64,000 nt of DNA from NCBI GenBank assembly GCA_037976565.1, contig CP137682.1, positions 20,632,800 to 20,696,799 on the forward strand, written 5' to 3'. The notes beneath the pieces are model-generated. The model was given only the letters and a program-made list of their open reading frames with translations, was not told the DNA's origin and searched no databases. The translations under genes were made by a program, and so were the position numbers. Source of the stretch: Mesocentrotus franciscanus (Eukaryota > Echinodermata > Echinoidea > Camarodonta > Strongylocentrotidae). Below, piece by piece: positions 1 to 11,339 of the stretch. The number at the start of each line of letters is the position of its first letter. The stretch's first letter is position 1.

Positions 1-3000
1 AACAACATGAGATATATGGCACAAAACATCCCTATAAACATAATGGAACAAGACAAGCTCACTACAGGTAACAAGAGGAGTACAGAATCACCCATTTTCA
101 CTTGGGGTGAGAACAAAAATCTGTGCGATCTCCATTGAGGGGTAAGGAACGGTACAGAACACCCCTACTGACATAATGGAACAAGACAATCTCAGAAAAA
201 TTACTGGGGGAATGAAGACTATTCCACTCTACACTGAAGGGTGAAATTTAAACAAGAGAAAAACAACATAGTTAACACCTAACGAGTTTGTCTTTTATCA
301 TCACATAAGTCATTTTAAATAACAGTTCAAACAAGTTGAAATTACTGACAAAAATCCATATGGAACTGACACAAAAGGGGAACATTTAGCTCACGATTGT
401 GACACACACAGGACATAAAAGGTGTACTTTACAATTATTCTATATTGATTTAAAAAATCCTAATGGCATGTAAAGCTGCTGCTGTGCAAAATAAAAGCTG
501 AGTGAGCTAATTCCGTTACTAATTCTATTTTTGACAGTAAGCTGGTTGTTACAGTAAATCAAAGATAGCTCTTTAATCACATTTTATTCTTATATGATTG
601 TCTACATGTTGGTAAGAACAATATTAAAAATTGCTGAATCTCAGTTGATTGGGTGAAGGATTGTAGCACCCTTGATATAATATTTGTATAATTATCTTTT
701 TTTCTCCCTAATTCACCGAGCTACTTATTGTGTATACAGAGGGTAGAATTCCTGTTCCTAATTTTCCTTTGCATGATATATCAATAGATCTCTTTGGACA
801 TAAGTATTTAAAAATATATATCTTTACTAAAATTGGAACAGATTTTTACTTGAATACACTATAGCATGAGTTGTTCTTGTAGCTAATAAAAACAAACGTA
901 TAAGTCAATAAACAAAACAAAATTCTGCAGATTTTAAATAGGCAAAACTATACTAACATAGAGCCTTTTACTACATTCAAGCTATAACACTGAGCTTTGT
1001 TGATAAAACATGAAAATAGCTTTAAGCCTAGATAACATGCAAACTACATATTAAAGCAACAATGTGGACGCTAACAGAGCAAAAAGACACATAATAAAGT
1101 GGATTTACAAACAGAGTGGTAATACAAAAGCATCTGCTGAAGCAAACTGGTCCTATTCAACCAGACAAATGGAACGATTGAGGGTGCGTTGAATGACGCA
1201 GAAACGTGTCATCGTGAACATAAGCATTGATCAAGTGATGTTGAGTCATGTTGCATAGCAACAGATGATGAAAGGTCTAGCCATAGATTATTCTACGGAT
1301 TAATTCAATACTTGAATTTGTCTGCTAGGTTTCAATCTAAGTAATGAAGGTGTGAAAGACTAAAAGGATGATCTAACATTTCATGTTTCAAAGCAAAACC
1401 TTTCTATTGGTCTTCACTAACATTGTCTTGTAAAATTTTGGTAAAATCAGAACAGATAATTGCCCAATCTGAATTGAAAGTTCGCTCTTCTACTAAATAT
1501 CCATGTTCTTTACATCTCCCCCTTTTTTCTCTCTCTATTTTCCCTCCCCTAAAGCTCCTCTCTAGGTCTATCCCCCTCTTGTTTATTCCTCCTTATAACC
1601 CCTTAACCCATCGACTACAGGAACTGCATGATTTCTGTATTAAACCTATGGGAACTAGAGAATTGAGTAGTCAACAGGCTGCGCAACTTCAACATGTACA
1701 CATACTGTTATTTTTGCAGTAATCCTCTTTTATGTGAAAGTAAATGAATGACATTTAATTTGGACTACTGCTATTTGTTAGATAACTTTGTTTAAGGGAA
1801 AACTTGAAGGTTTGATTTGTAAACTTTGTGGGGAACATATCCTACTGACAAGTACGGGGGTAAACAACAGATAAACTTACATTTAGGGTTTTACTAAAAA
1901 CCATGATCAAACATTATCGTTACAGGACAGTGCAAAACAATTTGATCTGACGAAGTTGGGTTTACAATGTTTACAAACGTCATACATGTCTTTTGTACTT
2001 TACGAGGAACAGGAATCATGTACAAACACCGTATACATTCAATTCTTTTGTCTTTAACGATTGTAGTTTTCAAAACATCTAACAGGACAAAGAAGAGCAA
2101 ATTTCAGTGTTTTGAACATACACTGTACATCAAATTGTGGTACTATTGTCAAGTATGATTTGTGTTCAGTTGTACATGTTTAGAGGTAATTTTCATGCGT
2201 GTTATCAATGTCATACATTAACAAAAATATTATGGTACTTGTATCACTATAAGTTATATCATTTTCTTTTTTCATACGGTAGTAAATTTCTAGAGGTACG
2301 GTATTTATCATGCGTGTTATCGATCTAGTACATTCCCACAAATATTAGGCACACATCATGCCTTGTTCCTAACCGACTTACCGGCCCACTTACCTAATAT
2401 TGTAAAGTTTGCAAAGAAAAGGAAAGTAAACGATACGCATTGTCGTCATCGTTTGCTCCAGATCTTTGTATCTACAGCAATTCATCGGACGACATTTCCT
2501 TATAATCTACACGTAAAACGATGTCAGTAGTCTCCTGTGGACTGACTTGTGGACTATCATTGTAGTGTGTATTTGGGGGGATAAATACGACCTTTGACCC
2601 TTGAAAGCCGAGCACATGATTTCAAGCAGCATACTCCAAAAATGAGATGAAAACTAGGAGGGCATATCTCAAAACAAACGTATTTTGTTTCCTCTTACTA
2701 CTGAGATGATACGTGAATGTCATTGTGTGGGGTAAAAATTGTCTTCTTTTAAAAGAAAAAACTGATGCATATTTCATTTCCATTTCATAACGAATGCTTT
2801 CTATTTCCCTACTTGCTTGCAAATGATAATGTGCAATTATGCACTACGCTTGGCTTACCAAAAAATGAAATAAATAAGAAAAATTAAAATAAATAATAAA
2901 TAAGAAAAGGAAAAAATTAACAATAAATAAGAAAAAAAGAAAAAAAAAGAAATAACGAATAAGAAAAAATAAATAAATAAATAAGCATGCAACTGAGTGC

Positions 3001-3764
3001 GGTGCAATAACGCCCTAGTAAATTAATCCCTGAGAGAGCCATTAAAGAGTGTTAGTCTCTTACCACAGACTTAACATCCTTATGGCTTTCAGCAAGTGAT
3101 CTATCCTTTAATTAAAACTCCATTTACATTTCACCAGGTAGGAGGTCATTGCATCCTGACCTTTCAATTTTTTTTATTCTCTTTTTATCTCTTTCATGGT
3201 GTACATACAGTTGACAGGACAAAGTGTCAAATTAGTGGCAGCATTTGAAATTTTACCAGACGTTAAAAATCTAATTTGAGTCGTTCTTTTTTCTACACAG
3301 ATACCGGTGTGGAAATTCTTCTTATTTACATGTAATTAATTGCAAGCAAACAGCGCCCCCTATGATAGTATCCAATAAATATTTTCAGTATGCATCAAAG
3401 ACATTAGCAAACTTTCAAAACCGGAGTCAGCCTTTATTTTTCATCTTTTTAAAGATTGTGAAGAAAAAGACCGTCCTTTATAGTGATGGTGAAACGTAAA
3501 TGGGGTTGGCGTAACAAACTGAAAGTGCTTGTGTTGTGAAGTTATTCCCATCCAAACGGCAAACTTTGCTTTTCTTTCTTGCTCAAACCAAGCCGACATG
3601 CCAAACGAGATCAGACCAGCACGAGCAGCAGGAAGGAGGAGGATGATGATGATGAGGATGAGTATGAAGCATGAGCGAGGGACGAGGGAAGAAAAGGGCC
3701 AAAGGAAATTTTACCCTACCGAGACTATTGCGGGTACGGACATTCGCCGATCGCGGGTTCCCAC
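1..3764 (-). other. Partial intron 7 of the PLEKHG5-like gene
   Basis: I find no exon with credible splice sites here. Base composition is AT-rich throughout. An A-rich simple stretch built on AAATAAATAAGAAAAA lies at 2855-2990. Two GTAAGT-like sites at 2370-2395 have only AT-rich non-coding sequence on their exon side. The open frames are short and lack coding character. The next coding exon must lie left of base 1, or is too short for me to see. Confidence 0.5.
2855..2990. repeat. A-rich low-complexity tract (AAATAAATAAG)n
   Basis: Degenerate runs of AAATAA and AAGAAAAA over about 135 bp. It reads like an old microsatellite or a poly(A)-type tail; no element body is recognisable beside it. 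Confidence 0.8.
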
Positions 3765-3833
3765 CTTTGTACTGACGTCGTCCTTGACGCCGAGGAAAGC
3801 AGAGAGATCCTTCTTCCTCTTGGTTGCTGTCAC
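3765..3833 (-). CDS. PLEKHG5: PLEKHG5-like RhoGEF, coding exon 7 (KRKKDLSAFLG motif, residues 220-242)
   Basis: A 69-nt exon with 23 codons in phase 0, acceptor TTGTTTTCCAG and donor AAG/GTGGGA. It encodes VTATKRKKDLSAFLGVKDD and a few more residues. Vertebrate PLEKHG5, as I remember it, carries a closely similar motif (RRRKNMSEFLG) between the Ras-binding region and the DH domain, so this exon strongly supports the family. The 3' end is less certain: the same frame stays open to about 3715 (ending MSVPAIVSVG), and further GT sites (CTCG/GTAGGG and TAGG/GTAAAA) could extend the exon by about 45-50 nt. Later exons with the DH and PH domains, which load GTP onto RhoA-type GTPases, should lie left of the window. 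Confidence 0.7.
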
Positions 3834-5179
3834 CTGGAAAACAAATGGAGAGAAAGTAAAGACATTGCATCCACAGTTGTCATTGACATGGGGACACTTG
3901 TGGCTTGCATCTATCACTTGCATGCTAAAATGCTTGTGCTCGATCTTCAGCTTCTTTTGATAATTCATTAAGTACCAAGATTTACAATTATATCATATGC
4001 CTCATAAGGCCTGTCTTCATCAGCTCGAGTTTGCCAAATAACCTGCTATTTTAACTATCCCGATCGCAAATTAGCCAGTTAATTTGCGTCTTCATCAGCC
4101 CACAGTTGCAATTAGCGGATATTTGGTCGAGAAAATATCCTGAGAAATCTTGGTCTTTGTTTCCAAAATATCCCGCTATTTAGGAAATAGCAGGCTAATT
4201 TGCGCCCGTCCGAGCTAGTTTGTGATGAGCGTATCGGTCTGGTGAAGACGCAATTTCGAGCTTCGGGATAATATCCAGAGTCTGAAAATAGCGGGTTATT
4301 TGGCAAACCCGAGCTGATGAAGAGAGGTCTATTGTATCAATCACATGCCAATTGTGATCTCCCAAATTCACAAAATTTCTTAAATTTTGTAGGATTTTTC
4401 TCAAACTTTCATTGACCCATTACTCTGATTTCCTGCAATCATTCAAATCAACTGCAATCCTTTGTGTCATGTGCAGCAAATCCCACCCAAGAATCCGAGA
4501 GTTGAACAATGTCTATGAACTTAGTAGTTCTTTTCTTCCAGAAGAAACAGAAAAATGTACTTTCACTGTGACCTTTGTATCTAAGCAAGATACTTTATAC
4601 CCAATTTATCAATAAAACAAAGCATTCTAGGTCCAAAGTTCTCTCTTGAAAGCTCATTTCTGACAATTCTCTAAAATCATGGTGACCAAGAACAGCTAGG
4701 GGCGTTTAGGGGAGGTATAATGTAGAAAAGATTTCTCACAAGCAACCCTCAACGAGATTATAGTTTTCAGGTGCCAACTGGTTTAACAATTTGTAATATG
4801 GGCATATTTTATCTTTTGAAAGAGGGTATGGGCCGACTGTGCCTCCATCAATACAGCAGTTGCCCCTTTGAGGTGTTTTTCATGTATGTAATTACCATTG
4901 CATTATTTCTTTGTCTCTTTTTTGTGTTTGTTTTTGGATGAATTTTGTGTAGGATCATCTATCTATGATTTTTGTAACTTTTATGATGATCCAACCACTT
5001 TGTAATTTCCTTCAGTGTATTTTCCATTTTATTGTCTTATTCATATTTGTACGAATCTTTTATTGCATTCTTTGACTTTGCATGTTTTCATGAGAGTGGT
5101 GAATAAATTCAATTAGATTCAATTCAAGATAAAAGGAAGGGGGGAAAAAAGGAAAAACAAAAGAATATTGAACACTCAC
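3834..5179 (-). other. Intron 6 of the PLEKHG5-like gene
   Basis: A 1,346-nt intron between the microexon and the KRKK exon, bounded by GTGAGT and TTTTCCAG. It contains the foldback element at 4010-4327. The rest is AT-rich with nothing else recognisable. Confidence 0.6.
4010..4327. mobile_element. Foldback MITE with long imperfect terminal inverted repeats
   Basis: The left end (CCTGTCTTCATCAGCTCGAG, then TTTGCCAAATAACCTGCTAT) is mirrored by the right end (AATAGCGGGTTATTTGGCAA, then ACCCGAGCTGATGAAGAGAG), giving arms of at least 45 bp over about 318 bp. The inner part repeats motifs such as AATTTGCG, GATATTT and CCCGCTATTT in both orientations. No transposase frame is present, so it is a non-autonomous element. 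It starts about 175 bp from the acceptor of exon 7. Confidence 0.8.
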
Positions 5180-5217
5180 CGTAGGTTTCTCAGACTCCGG
5201 TGTTTTCTCTAGGGCAG
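5180..5217 (-). CDS. PLEKHG5: PLEKHG5-like RhoGEF, 38-nt microexon 6 (residues 207-219)
   Basis: A very small exon with acceptor TTTGCATGATTTGCTAG and donor CTACG/GTGAGT. Only 38 nt long, it restores the frame: the C left by the previous exon plus 38 nt makes 13 codons, PALEKTPESEKPT, ending in phase 0 just as the next exon requires. Skipping it would shift the frame. A second AG lies 9 nt inside (CCCTAG/AGAAAAC) and would also keep the frame, giving Q in place of PALE. The product is an acidic/Pro linker between the Ras-binding region and the KRKK motif. Confidence 0.65.
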
Positions 5218-5723
5218 CTAGCAAATCATGCAAAAAGATAATCACAAAGTTATTTCCTTAACATTTCAAACAAAACATATTTCACTTAACATTTCACACA
5301 AAAGACATTTTCCTAAAAATAAAAAAAAGCCCCTGAACATTTAAGACATCATTACATGACCTTCCAATTTTGGGGGCATCTTTTGAATCTGCTTGTATCT
5401 AATAATACTACCTCTGCTACAACTTAATTTTTACATGCACATCTCCTAGAACTTTACATTACTAGATCTGCTACAACCTTCCATTACCTTCCACTTCTTA
5501 CTACTTCTGCTACTATCATCTTACGTTTGATGAAGACTTCGAGACTCACAGGGTTCTGTGGGTACCCTGAGGCCCTCATATACTAAAACCACTGCCAAAC
5601 CTTTATATTATTAATTTTGCTGCAAGTCACTTTACATCACTACTTGTTCTACGATCTTACATTACTACATCTGCTACGACCTTCCATTACTACTTCTTAC
5701 TACTTCTACTACTATAATCTTAC
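5218..5723 (-). other. Intron 5 of the PLEKHG5-like gene, carrying a duplicated exon end
   Basis: A 506-nt intron bounded by CTAC/GTAAGA and TTTGCTAG. About 130 bp of it is a diverged direct copy of the end of exon 5 and its following intron. Confidence 0.6.
5449..5578 (-). pseudogene. Degenerate duplicate of the 3' end of exon 5 plus splice donor
   Basis: This stretch matches about 5652-5781 at an offset of about 203 bp. On the minus strand it keeps GGGCCTCAGGGTACC, CTCGAAGTCTTCATC and a donor-like ACGTAAGAT. The copy has lost 2 nt relative to the working exon, so the coding frame is broken. It looks like an unequal tandem duplication that copied half an exon and its donor into the intron. 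I see no acceptor on the copy, so it probably does not act as an exon. Confidence 0.75.
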
Positions 5724-5878
5724 GTAGGATGAAGACTTCTAGACCCCCCAGGGGCTCTGTAGGTACCCTGAGGCCCTTGTCGTTCTTGGGGAGGGGATTG
5801 GACTTGGTGTTGTTGATGTAGATCTCGATGTCGTCTAACGTCAGACCCTTCTTACCCAACGTCTCCTCTAATACTTCC
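5724..5878 (-). CDS. PLEKHG5: PLEKHG5-like RhoGEF, coding exon 5 (Ras-binding region core, residues 155-207)
   Basis: A 155-nt exon with acceptor TCTCACAATCAAG and donor CTAC/GTAAGA. The first base completes the Lys codon from the previous exon (AA+G), giving DLK-EVLEETLGKKGL, the helix of a Ras-binding ubiquitin fold. It continues as TLDDIEIYINNTKSNPL, a strand-turn typical of this fold, and ends GGLEVFIL. Vertebrate PLEKHG5 has the same order (K-L-EVL, KG, a .DIYLD strand, then GG.YLRV), which is the best evidence for the family. PLEKHG6 or another RBD-bearing GEF remains possible. Frame beyond the donor closes quickly. The last part of this exon and its donor are duplicated in the adjoining intron at about 5449-5578. 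Confidence 0.8.
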
Positions 5879-6644
5879 CTTGATTGTGAGAAAAGGAAAA
5901 AAGGAAAATGTAAGTTCGGAGAAGAAATTGATGCACTTGCTTTTAAAGTTAGACACAATCATAAAGACTGTCAAGAAATCGACTCAAGATCAACTTCAAT
6001 ACCCTATTGATTTGCCTGTAAAAATCATGTTAAGATAACATGATACATGCGTCATTGTCACATTCACACATACAATAGATGATGCGTGGACTTTGCGATC
6101 GTGTTGTGAGTATATACACCCTTTACAAAAGGGTCAATATTTGCTTTCATGGAAAACAAAACTTAATGCAGAATATTTCCTCGGTTATAAACTTTATCAA
6201 ACAGGCTCATAAATGTAGTACTGCTTTTTACGTAGTTGTAACCGAGCTATAAGCATGTTTGACAGGGTTCACGCTTCTGTTAATAAATTAGGATAAAATA
6301 AGAGATGCAGTAAAAAGACATTTCGAAATAAAATACAGAAGAAATACAATAATCGAGTCACAGAAAGTGAAGTAGGAAACAGGATAAAGAAGATTTACAA
6401 GGAAAAGGGAATATTCATGAAGGGAAATGATGAGATGGAATATAGAAGGAAAAAAAATGAGAGAAACAACTATGGAAAATAATCTATCAATGGCAAAAAA
6501 TATACAAACCGAAGGGAGAACAGGATGAAAAATGAGAGACTATAGTAACATAGGAATGTCATAAAAGAGATAGCATGAATAACAGAACCCCCCCCCAAAA
6601 AAAAAATGCACATAATCATTTAGATCTAAAAATAAATTATGTAC

Positions 6645-6862
6645 AGATATAGACATAAAAATATGACAGTTTCATCTCATTTCTACTGCATACCGGTATC
6701 CAAATTCTAGAACACTGTTAAAAAGGCACAAAACAGGTTTCAAGTTCTGCATTTATTTTAGATAGACATACAAATATGAAATTTCAATCTCATCTCTACT
6801 GCATATCAAAATCCTAGAACACTGTTAAAAAGACACAAAACAGGTTTTCAAGTTGTGCATTT
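6645..6862 (+). repeat. Tandem duplication, unit about 116 bp
   Basis: Two consecutive diverged copies share AGATA(TA)GACATA.AAATATGA, TTCTAGAACACTGTTAAAAA and CACAAAACAGGTTT. The second starts near 6761. There is no coding content. Confidence 0.75.
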
Positions 6863-7306
6863 TTATAATTTTCATAATTTGGATATACAGAATAAATGAG
6901 TTAATACTAATCACATAATATTCGACAGTAATATGCAATGAATAAATACTTATTGTTACTTACTTTGCACCACAAATTAAAACAATTGCTCTTGTCAGTG
7001 CCAAATCGCAGTACTCAATTATATCCTAATGTCAATCGTATTATATGGCAAAAGGGCATGTTCAAGAATATATAGTGTGGGAGATGTTAATCACGCAAAG
7101 TTGGACAGAACAAGGAAATTGTTTCAGTATTTTTTGTTTATTCTGCCAGTTTTGGCAAAGTTTCATCAAACGCTTCAAATTACTGGGCAGCTCTCCAATT
7201 ATTTTGATGGTAAGATTTCCCCATCAATTCCCCATCAATATATCAGAGAAAAGGGTATACAGGGATTATAAATGATTAACGTATTATAAGTATTCATAGA
7301 ATTCAA

Positions 7307-7336
7307 CCTTTGCGACAAAAATTTGTGTCGCAAAGC
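7307..7336. repeat. Short perfect inverted repeat
   Basis: TTTGCGACA and TGTCGCAAA face each other across an AT-rich spacer of about 8 nt. This could be a stem-loop or a dyad binding site. It is not linked to any gene start. Confidence 0.6.
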
Positions 7337-7737
7337 ATTATCAAGGATACTCGTTCATGTACACAAACCCAATGTCAAGGTGAGAGTCAATAAAACAATG
7401 GGGATAATTTCATGAAAAAACGTCATTTCAAAGCTACGACATATGTTAAAAACATTACGTGGGGGAAGAGGAAGTCATTTCTCAATGTATATACAGTGTA
7501 CGTGTACATGTGTAGCCTCTTGTTTTCCCAACCAATGTTGCTTGTTACTTCGTTTGTTTGTTGTTTTTTAAGTTTGTTTAATTTTCATTGTAAAATCTTT
7601 ACGTACATAAATATTCTTTTAAAGGTCACATGCACAAACAAATCAATGAAGTAGAATACTATTTCAATTTTTAATCCTTGGAAAAAAATTCTTCAAATTT
7701 TGAAGTATGAAAAGCTAGAATGTACTTTCATAATATT

Positions 7738-8145
<408 letters not shown>

Positions 8146-9048
8146 CTCACTTGTCATATAGCCATAAAACCTTCAAAATCATGATCACATCGTCACCATC
8201 ATAATATCATTACCACTATCATCATCATTATCATCACAGATATCATTATCACAATCATCTCCTTCATTACTATTATCATGATCATTATTTTCATTACCAT
8301 TAAGTTGCATAATTTTTCCAACTGGTCACCAATTTCCACATTGCCTCCAATAAATCAACTTTCTTCACCCTAGCTATGAAAGAGCCAGACTTCAACTAGT
8401 CAATGAAGTTATTTAGATCATGTGACCTGATGCCAATTTAAGTCAAGAACGGGAGGGTAAACAGTGAGTGGTAGTTAGGATGAGAGGAAGTTGATCACTA
8501 GCATGTGTTACTATCCACCTAACAACATTCTAAATAAAAGCATTTGAACTAACCTTTCACAGTATCTTCTTTCAGAGAGCTTTTCCTCTGATATTCTATT
8601 TGTGTAGATATGTTGCTAGGTTTATTCAACTAATGTATTTTTGTTTTCCTCCTTGTGCGTGTATAGCATTTTTTTTCCTTAAACTCCAATGTTACAATTG
8701 TGTGAATCATCATTAACACTAATAATGTAGATGTCTTATGACATAAGGAGCCAAACTTTTATAAGCTCTTTCTGCTTCTTGGTACTTAAATGCCAGCTAG
8801 ATTAAAGGCATCGTTTAACAATGTTAAATCTGAGATGCATGGCACTATACGTGTTATCAGTGTCTGTGATATGGTGTAATATTGAAGCCCTAACAAAATT
8901 GCGCTTCAAAATGATCATGAAGTGCCTCAAAAGGGTCAAAATCTTTGAGTGACCGGTTTTACCATACTCATTTTCCCCAATAGACTGTTGTGTTATAAAA
9001 ACCGTTAGGAAAATGAAAAATGAAATTTCAATTTCCAATCATGGGATT

Positions 9049-9118
9049 TGCATAATAACAATGATAATGCTCACAAATTATTTTTCACCTCTTCCCAGAA
9101 CTCAATCTTCTCTTTAAA
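9049..9118 (+). mobile_element. 3' end of a TTAAAG-type MITE
   Basis: About 70 bp nearly identical to the right end of the element at 61224-61624 (GCATAATAACAATGATAA, AATTATTTTTCACCTCTTCC, CCAGAACTCAA.CTTCTCTTT). The left part is not recognisable, so this copy is truncated or strongly diverged. Confidence 0.75.
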
Positions 9119-9389
9119 CACTTCCAAAAAAGAGGGGGCCTTATTTCACAGGGTACTAGCCAGGTGAAATCCAAAATAGGCATTCAAATAAAAGTCGATA
9201 ATTGTAATAGCTGGACTAGAGTATCAGAACGAATGGGATATATCGGATGACTGGGACCCATTACACATGCATGGCCAACTTGATTGAAAATGAAAAATGC
9301 AAAGGTTCTGAATTGAAGTTATTGACAGGGAGATGTGAGTTCGGCTAGCAGTATGTTCACTTAGTCAGCTCTTTGTCTTCGTCTACAAA

Positions 9390-9390
9390 C

Positions 9391-9431
<41 letters not shown>

Positions 9432-9510
9432 TTCGGCTTTTATATAGCGCTTAATACATCGACGATGTGTCTAAGCTCTTTACAGATATATTATTAGCTC
9501 GGGCATTTCT
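9390..9510 (-). mobile_element. SINE 3' tail with (TAA)n microsatellite
   Basis: An ATA/TAA repeat is followed by TTCGGCTTTTATATAGCGCT and AAGCTCTTTACAGATATATT. On the minus strand this reads as an AAGAGC...AGCGCTATATAAA tail ending in TTA repeats, the usual 3' end of tRNA-derived SINEs in marine deuterostomes. The tRNA-like head is not visible. Confidence 0.6.
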
Positions 9511-9521
9511 TCTGTACTTAC

Positions 9522-9622
9522 TTGAGATCATGATCTTTACGAGCTGGTAGTCGTATCGTTTCTTTGTTGCCGTCTATTTCTATTATCAGGCTAAATTTTG
9601 ATGTGTCCCTGCCTCCGGGATC
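9522..9622 (-). CDS. PLEKHG5: PLEKHG5-like RhoGEF, coding exon 4 (start of Ras-binding region, residues 122-155)
   Basis: A 101-nt exon with acceptor TTTCATGTTCAG and donor CTCAA/GTAAGT. Two frames carry stops and only one is open. It encodes a beta-hairpin-like strand pair, SKFSLIIEIDGNKETIRLPA, then RKDHDL and a split Lys codon. This is the opening of a ubiquitin-fold Ras-binding domain. In vertebrate PLEKHG5, as I recall it, the equivalent segment has the same pattern of hydrophobic strand, short turn, second strand and a KK.L motif. Binding of active Ral by Drosophila GEFmeso is reported; binding here is inference. A SINE tail lies just downstream, in the intron at 9390-9510. Confidence 0.75.
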
Positions 9623-10700
9623 CTGAACATGAAAAGAAAGAAATAAATTTGTTGAGCAAATATTCTTAATCAAAATTCAAATTTGTCTAATGTTACAAAG
9701 ACATTCTAATCCAATCCAAATCATTAATCCAAGAGGATTTTCAAAATTACATAATTTTCCTTGAAGTTACAACATGCTGCACACATCGCTGTACAAGTTT
9801 GGGCCACTCAAAGAATCACTTCAAAAGACCAGTTCAGGCAATATCACTCATTGTTCTCTAATTAAATTCAAAATGTCCATCTATTCATTTTCAAGCTGTG
9901 CTTATCTGGTTGAAATCGTTGAAATGCATATGTATGCTGTTATGAAATCAATCACTACTGTCTTATACAACTTTGAATTGGCAACAAAATAATATCTATT
10001 GTTTGTGGGTAGCCAGAAGGGCCCGTACTAGACTTTAAGACAGTTAATGCTCTTCGTTCTGCATGGCTTTCTTCAGAATGTCTATGAAAGACAGGCACTA
10101 TATAGCTGCATGCAAGCGAGGCATGTTTTTTCCAGCTATACAATACATGTGAATCCTTTGAAGTTTGAGACTTTCTATGCATTCTAGACATTCTTTAAAA
10201 CAAGTTATCACTATCTGAAGTGTGTTTTCCTCTTTTCCTTGATCACCTTGAATTCTAAAAAATTCAAATGAGTAATGCTCTTCTTCCATGCTCTATATGA
10301 AAAATCCAAATTTTGCTTAGATTTGAGTAACTGGAGAGTGACACATGAAAACACAAAGGAGTACTCCATTAAGTCTTGTAGGTTTGTGTCATCATTCTGA
10401 TAATGCTTTTTTTTAAATTTTCAACACTCCCACAGACACACTGTATCTCGCAGGAATATTTCTTTTGTGCTTCTTTGTGGGAGCCATTCCTTGAGCCGAA
10501 TCATCAAAATACCTACACTATGACAATCAGACATTTTATATGCATTTTCTTTTTTCAGCGAAGGACAGGTAGTACATAAATAGGTATTACAAAAAATTAG
10601 CTCATATTCAGATGTCAACATTCATCACTAAAGTCGGTAAAGAGAGGGTCTATCATTCATAGACATTCAGGAGGGAGCCTCGAAGAAGCATATATCCAGG

Positions 10701-11339
10701 CTGTTATCCTGTTTTATACTTCCTTCTATAACCTTTCCTTATGTTATCCTTTTTTTCCTCCTTCTATAACCTTTTCTTATGTTATCTTATGTTTCTTCCT
10801 TCTATAACCTTTCCTTATGTTATCCTTTTTTCTTCCTTCTATAACCTTTTCTTATGTTATCTTATGTTTCTTCCTTCTATAACCTTTCCTTATGTTATCT
10901 TATGTTTCTTCCTTCTATAACCTTTTCTTATGTTATCTTATGTTTCTTCCTTCTATAACCTTTCCTTATGTTATCCTTTTTTCTTCCTTCTATAACCTTT
11001 TCTTATGTTATCTTATGTTTCTTCCTTCTATAACCTTTCCTTATGTTATCCTATGTTTCTTCCATCTATAACCTTTCCTTATGTTACCCTTTTTTCTTCC
11101 TTCTATAACCTTTCCTTATGTTATCCTTTGTTTCTTCCTTCTATAACCTTTCCTTATTTTATCCTTTGTTTCTTCCATCTATAACCTTTCCATATGTTAT
11201 CTTGTGTTTTTTTCCGTCTATAACCTTTCCTTATGTTATCCTTTTTTGTCTTCCTTCTATAACCTTTCCATATGTTATCCTATGTTTCTTCCTTCTATCA
11301 TCTTTACTTATGTTATTCTTTGTTTTATCATTCTATCAC
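10701..11339 (+). repeat. Minisatellite, unit about 38-41 bp, about 16 copies
   Basis: A head-to-tail array of CTTCCTTCTATAACCTTTCC then TTATGTTATC(C/T)TATGTTT. Variants end in TATGTTT or TTTTTT, alternating in a way that suggests higher-order duplication near 10730-11000. The right end is more diverged. Short frames within it simply repeat. Confidence 0.95.

Noticed and set aside
2365..2396. Two GTAAGT donors on the minus strand suggesting an exon
   Set aside because: The sequence on the exon side is AT-rich and has no coding frame or acceptor in a sensible place.
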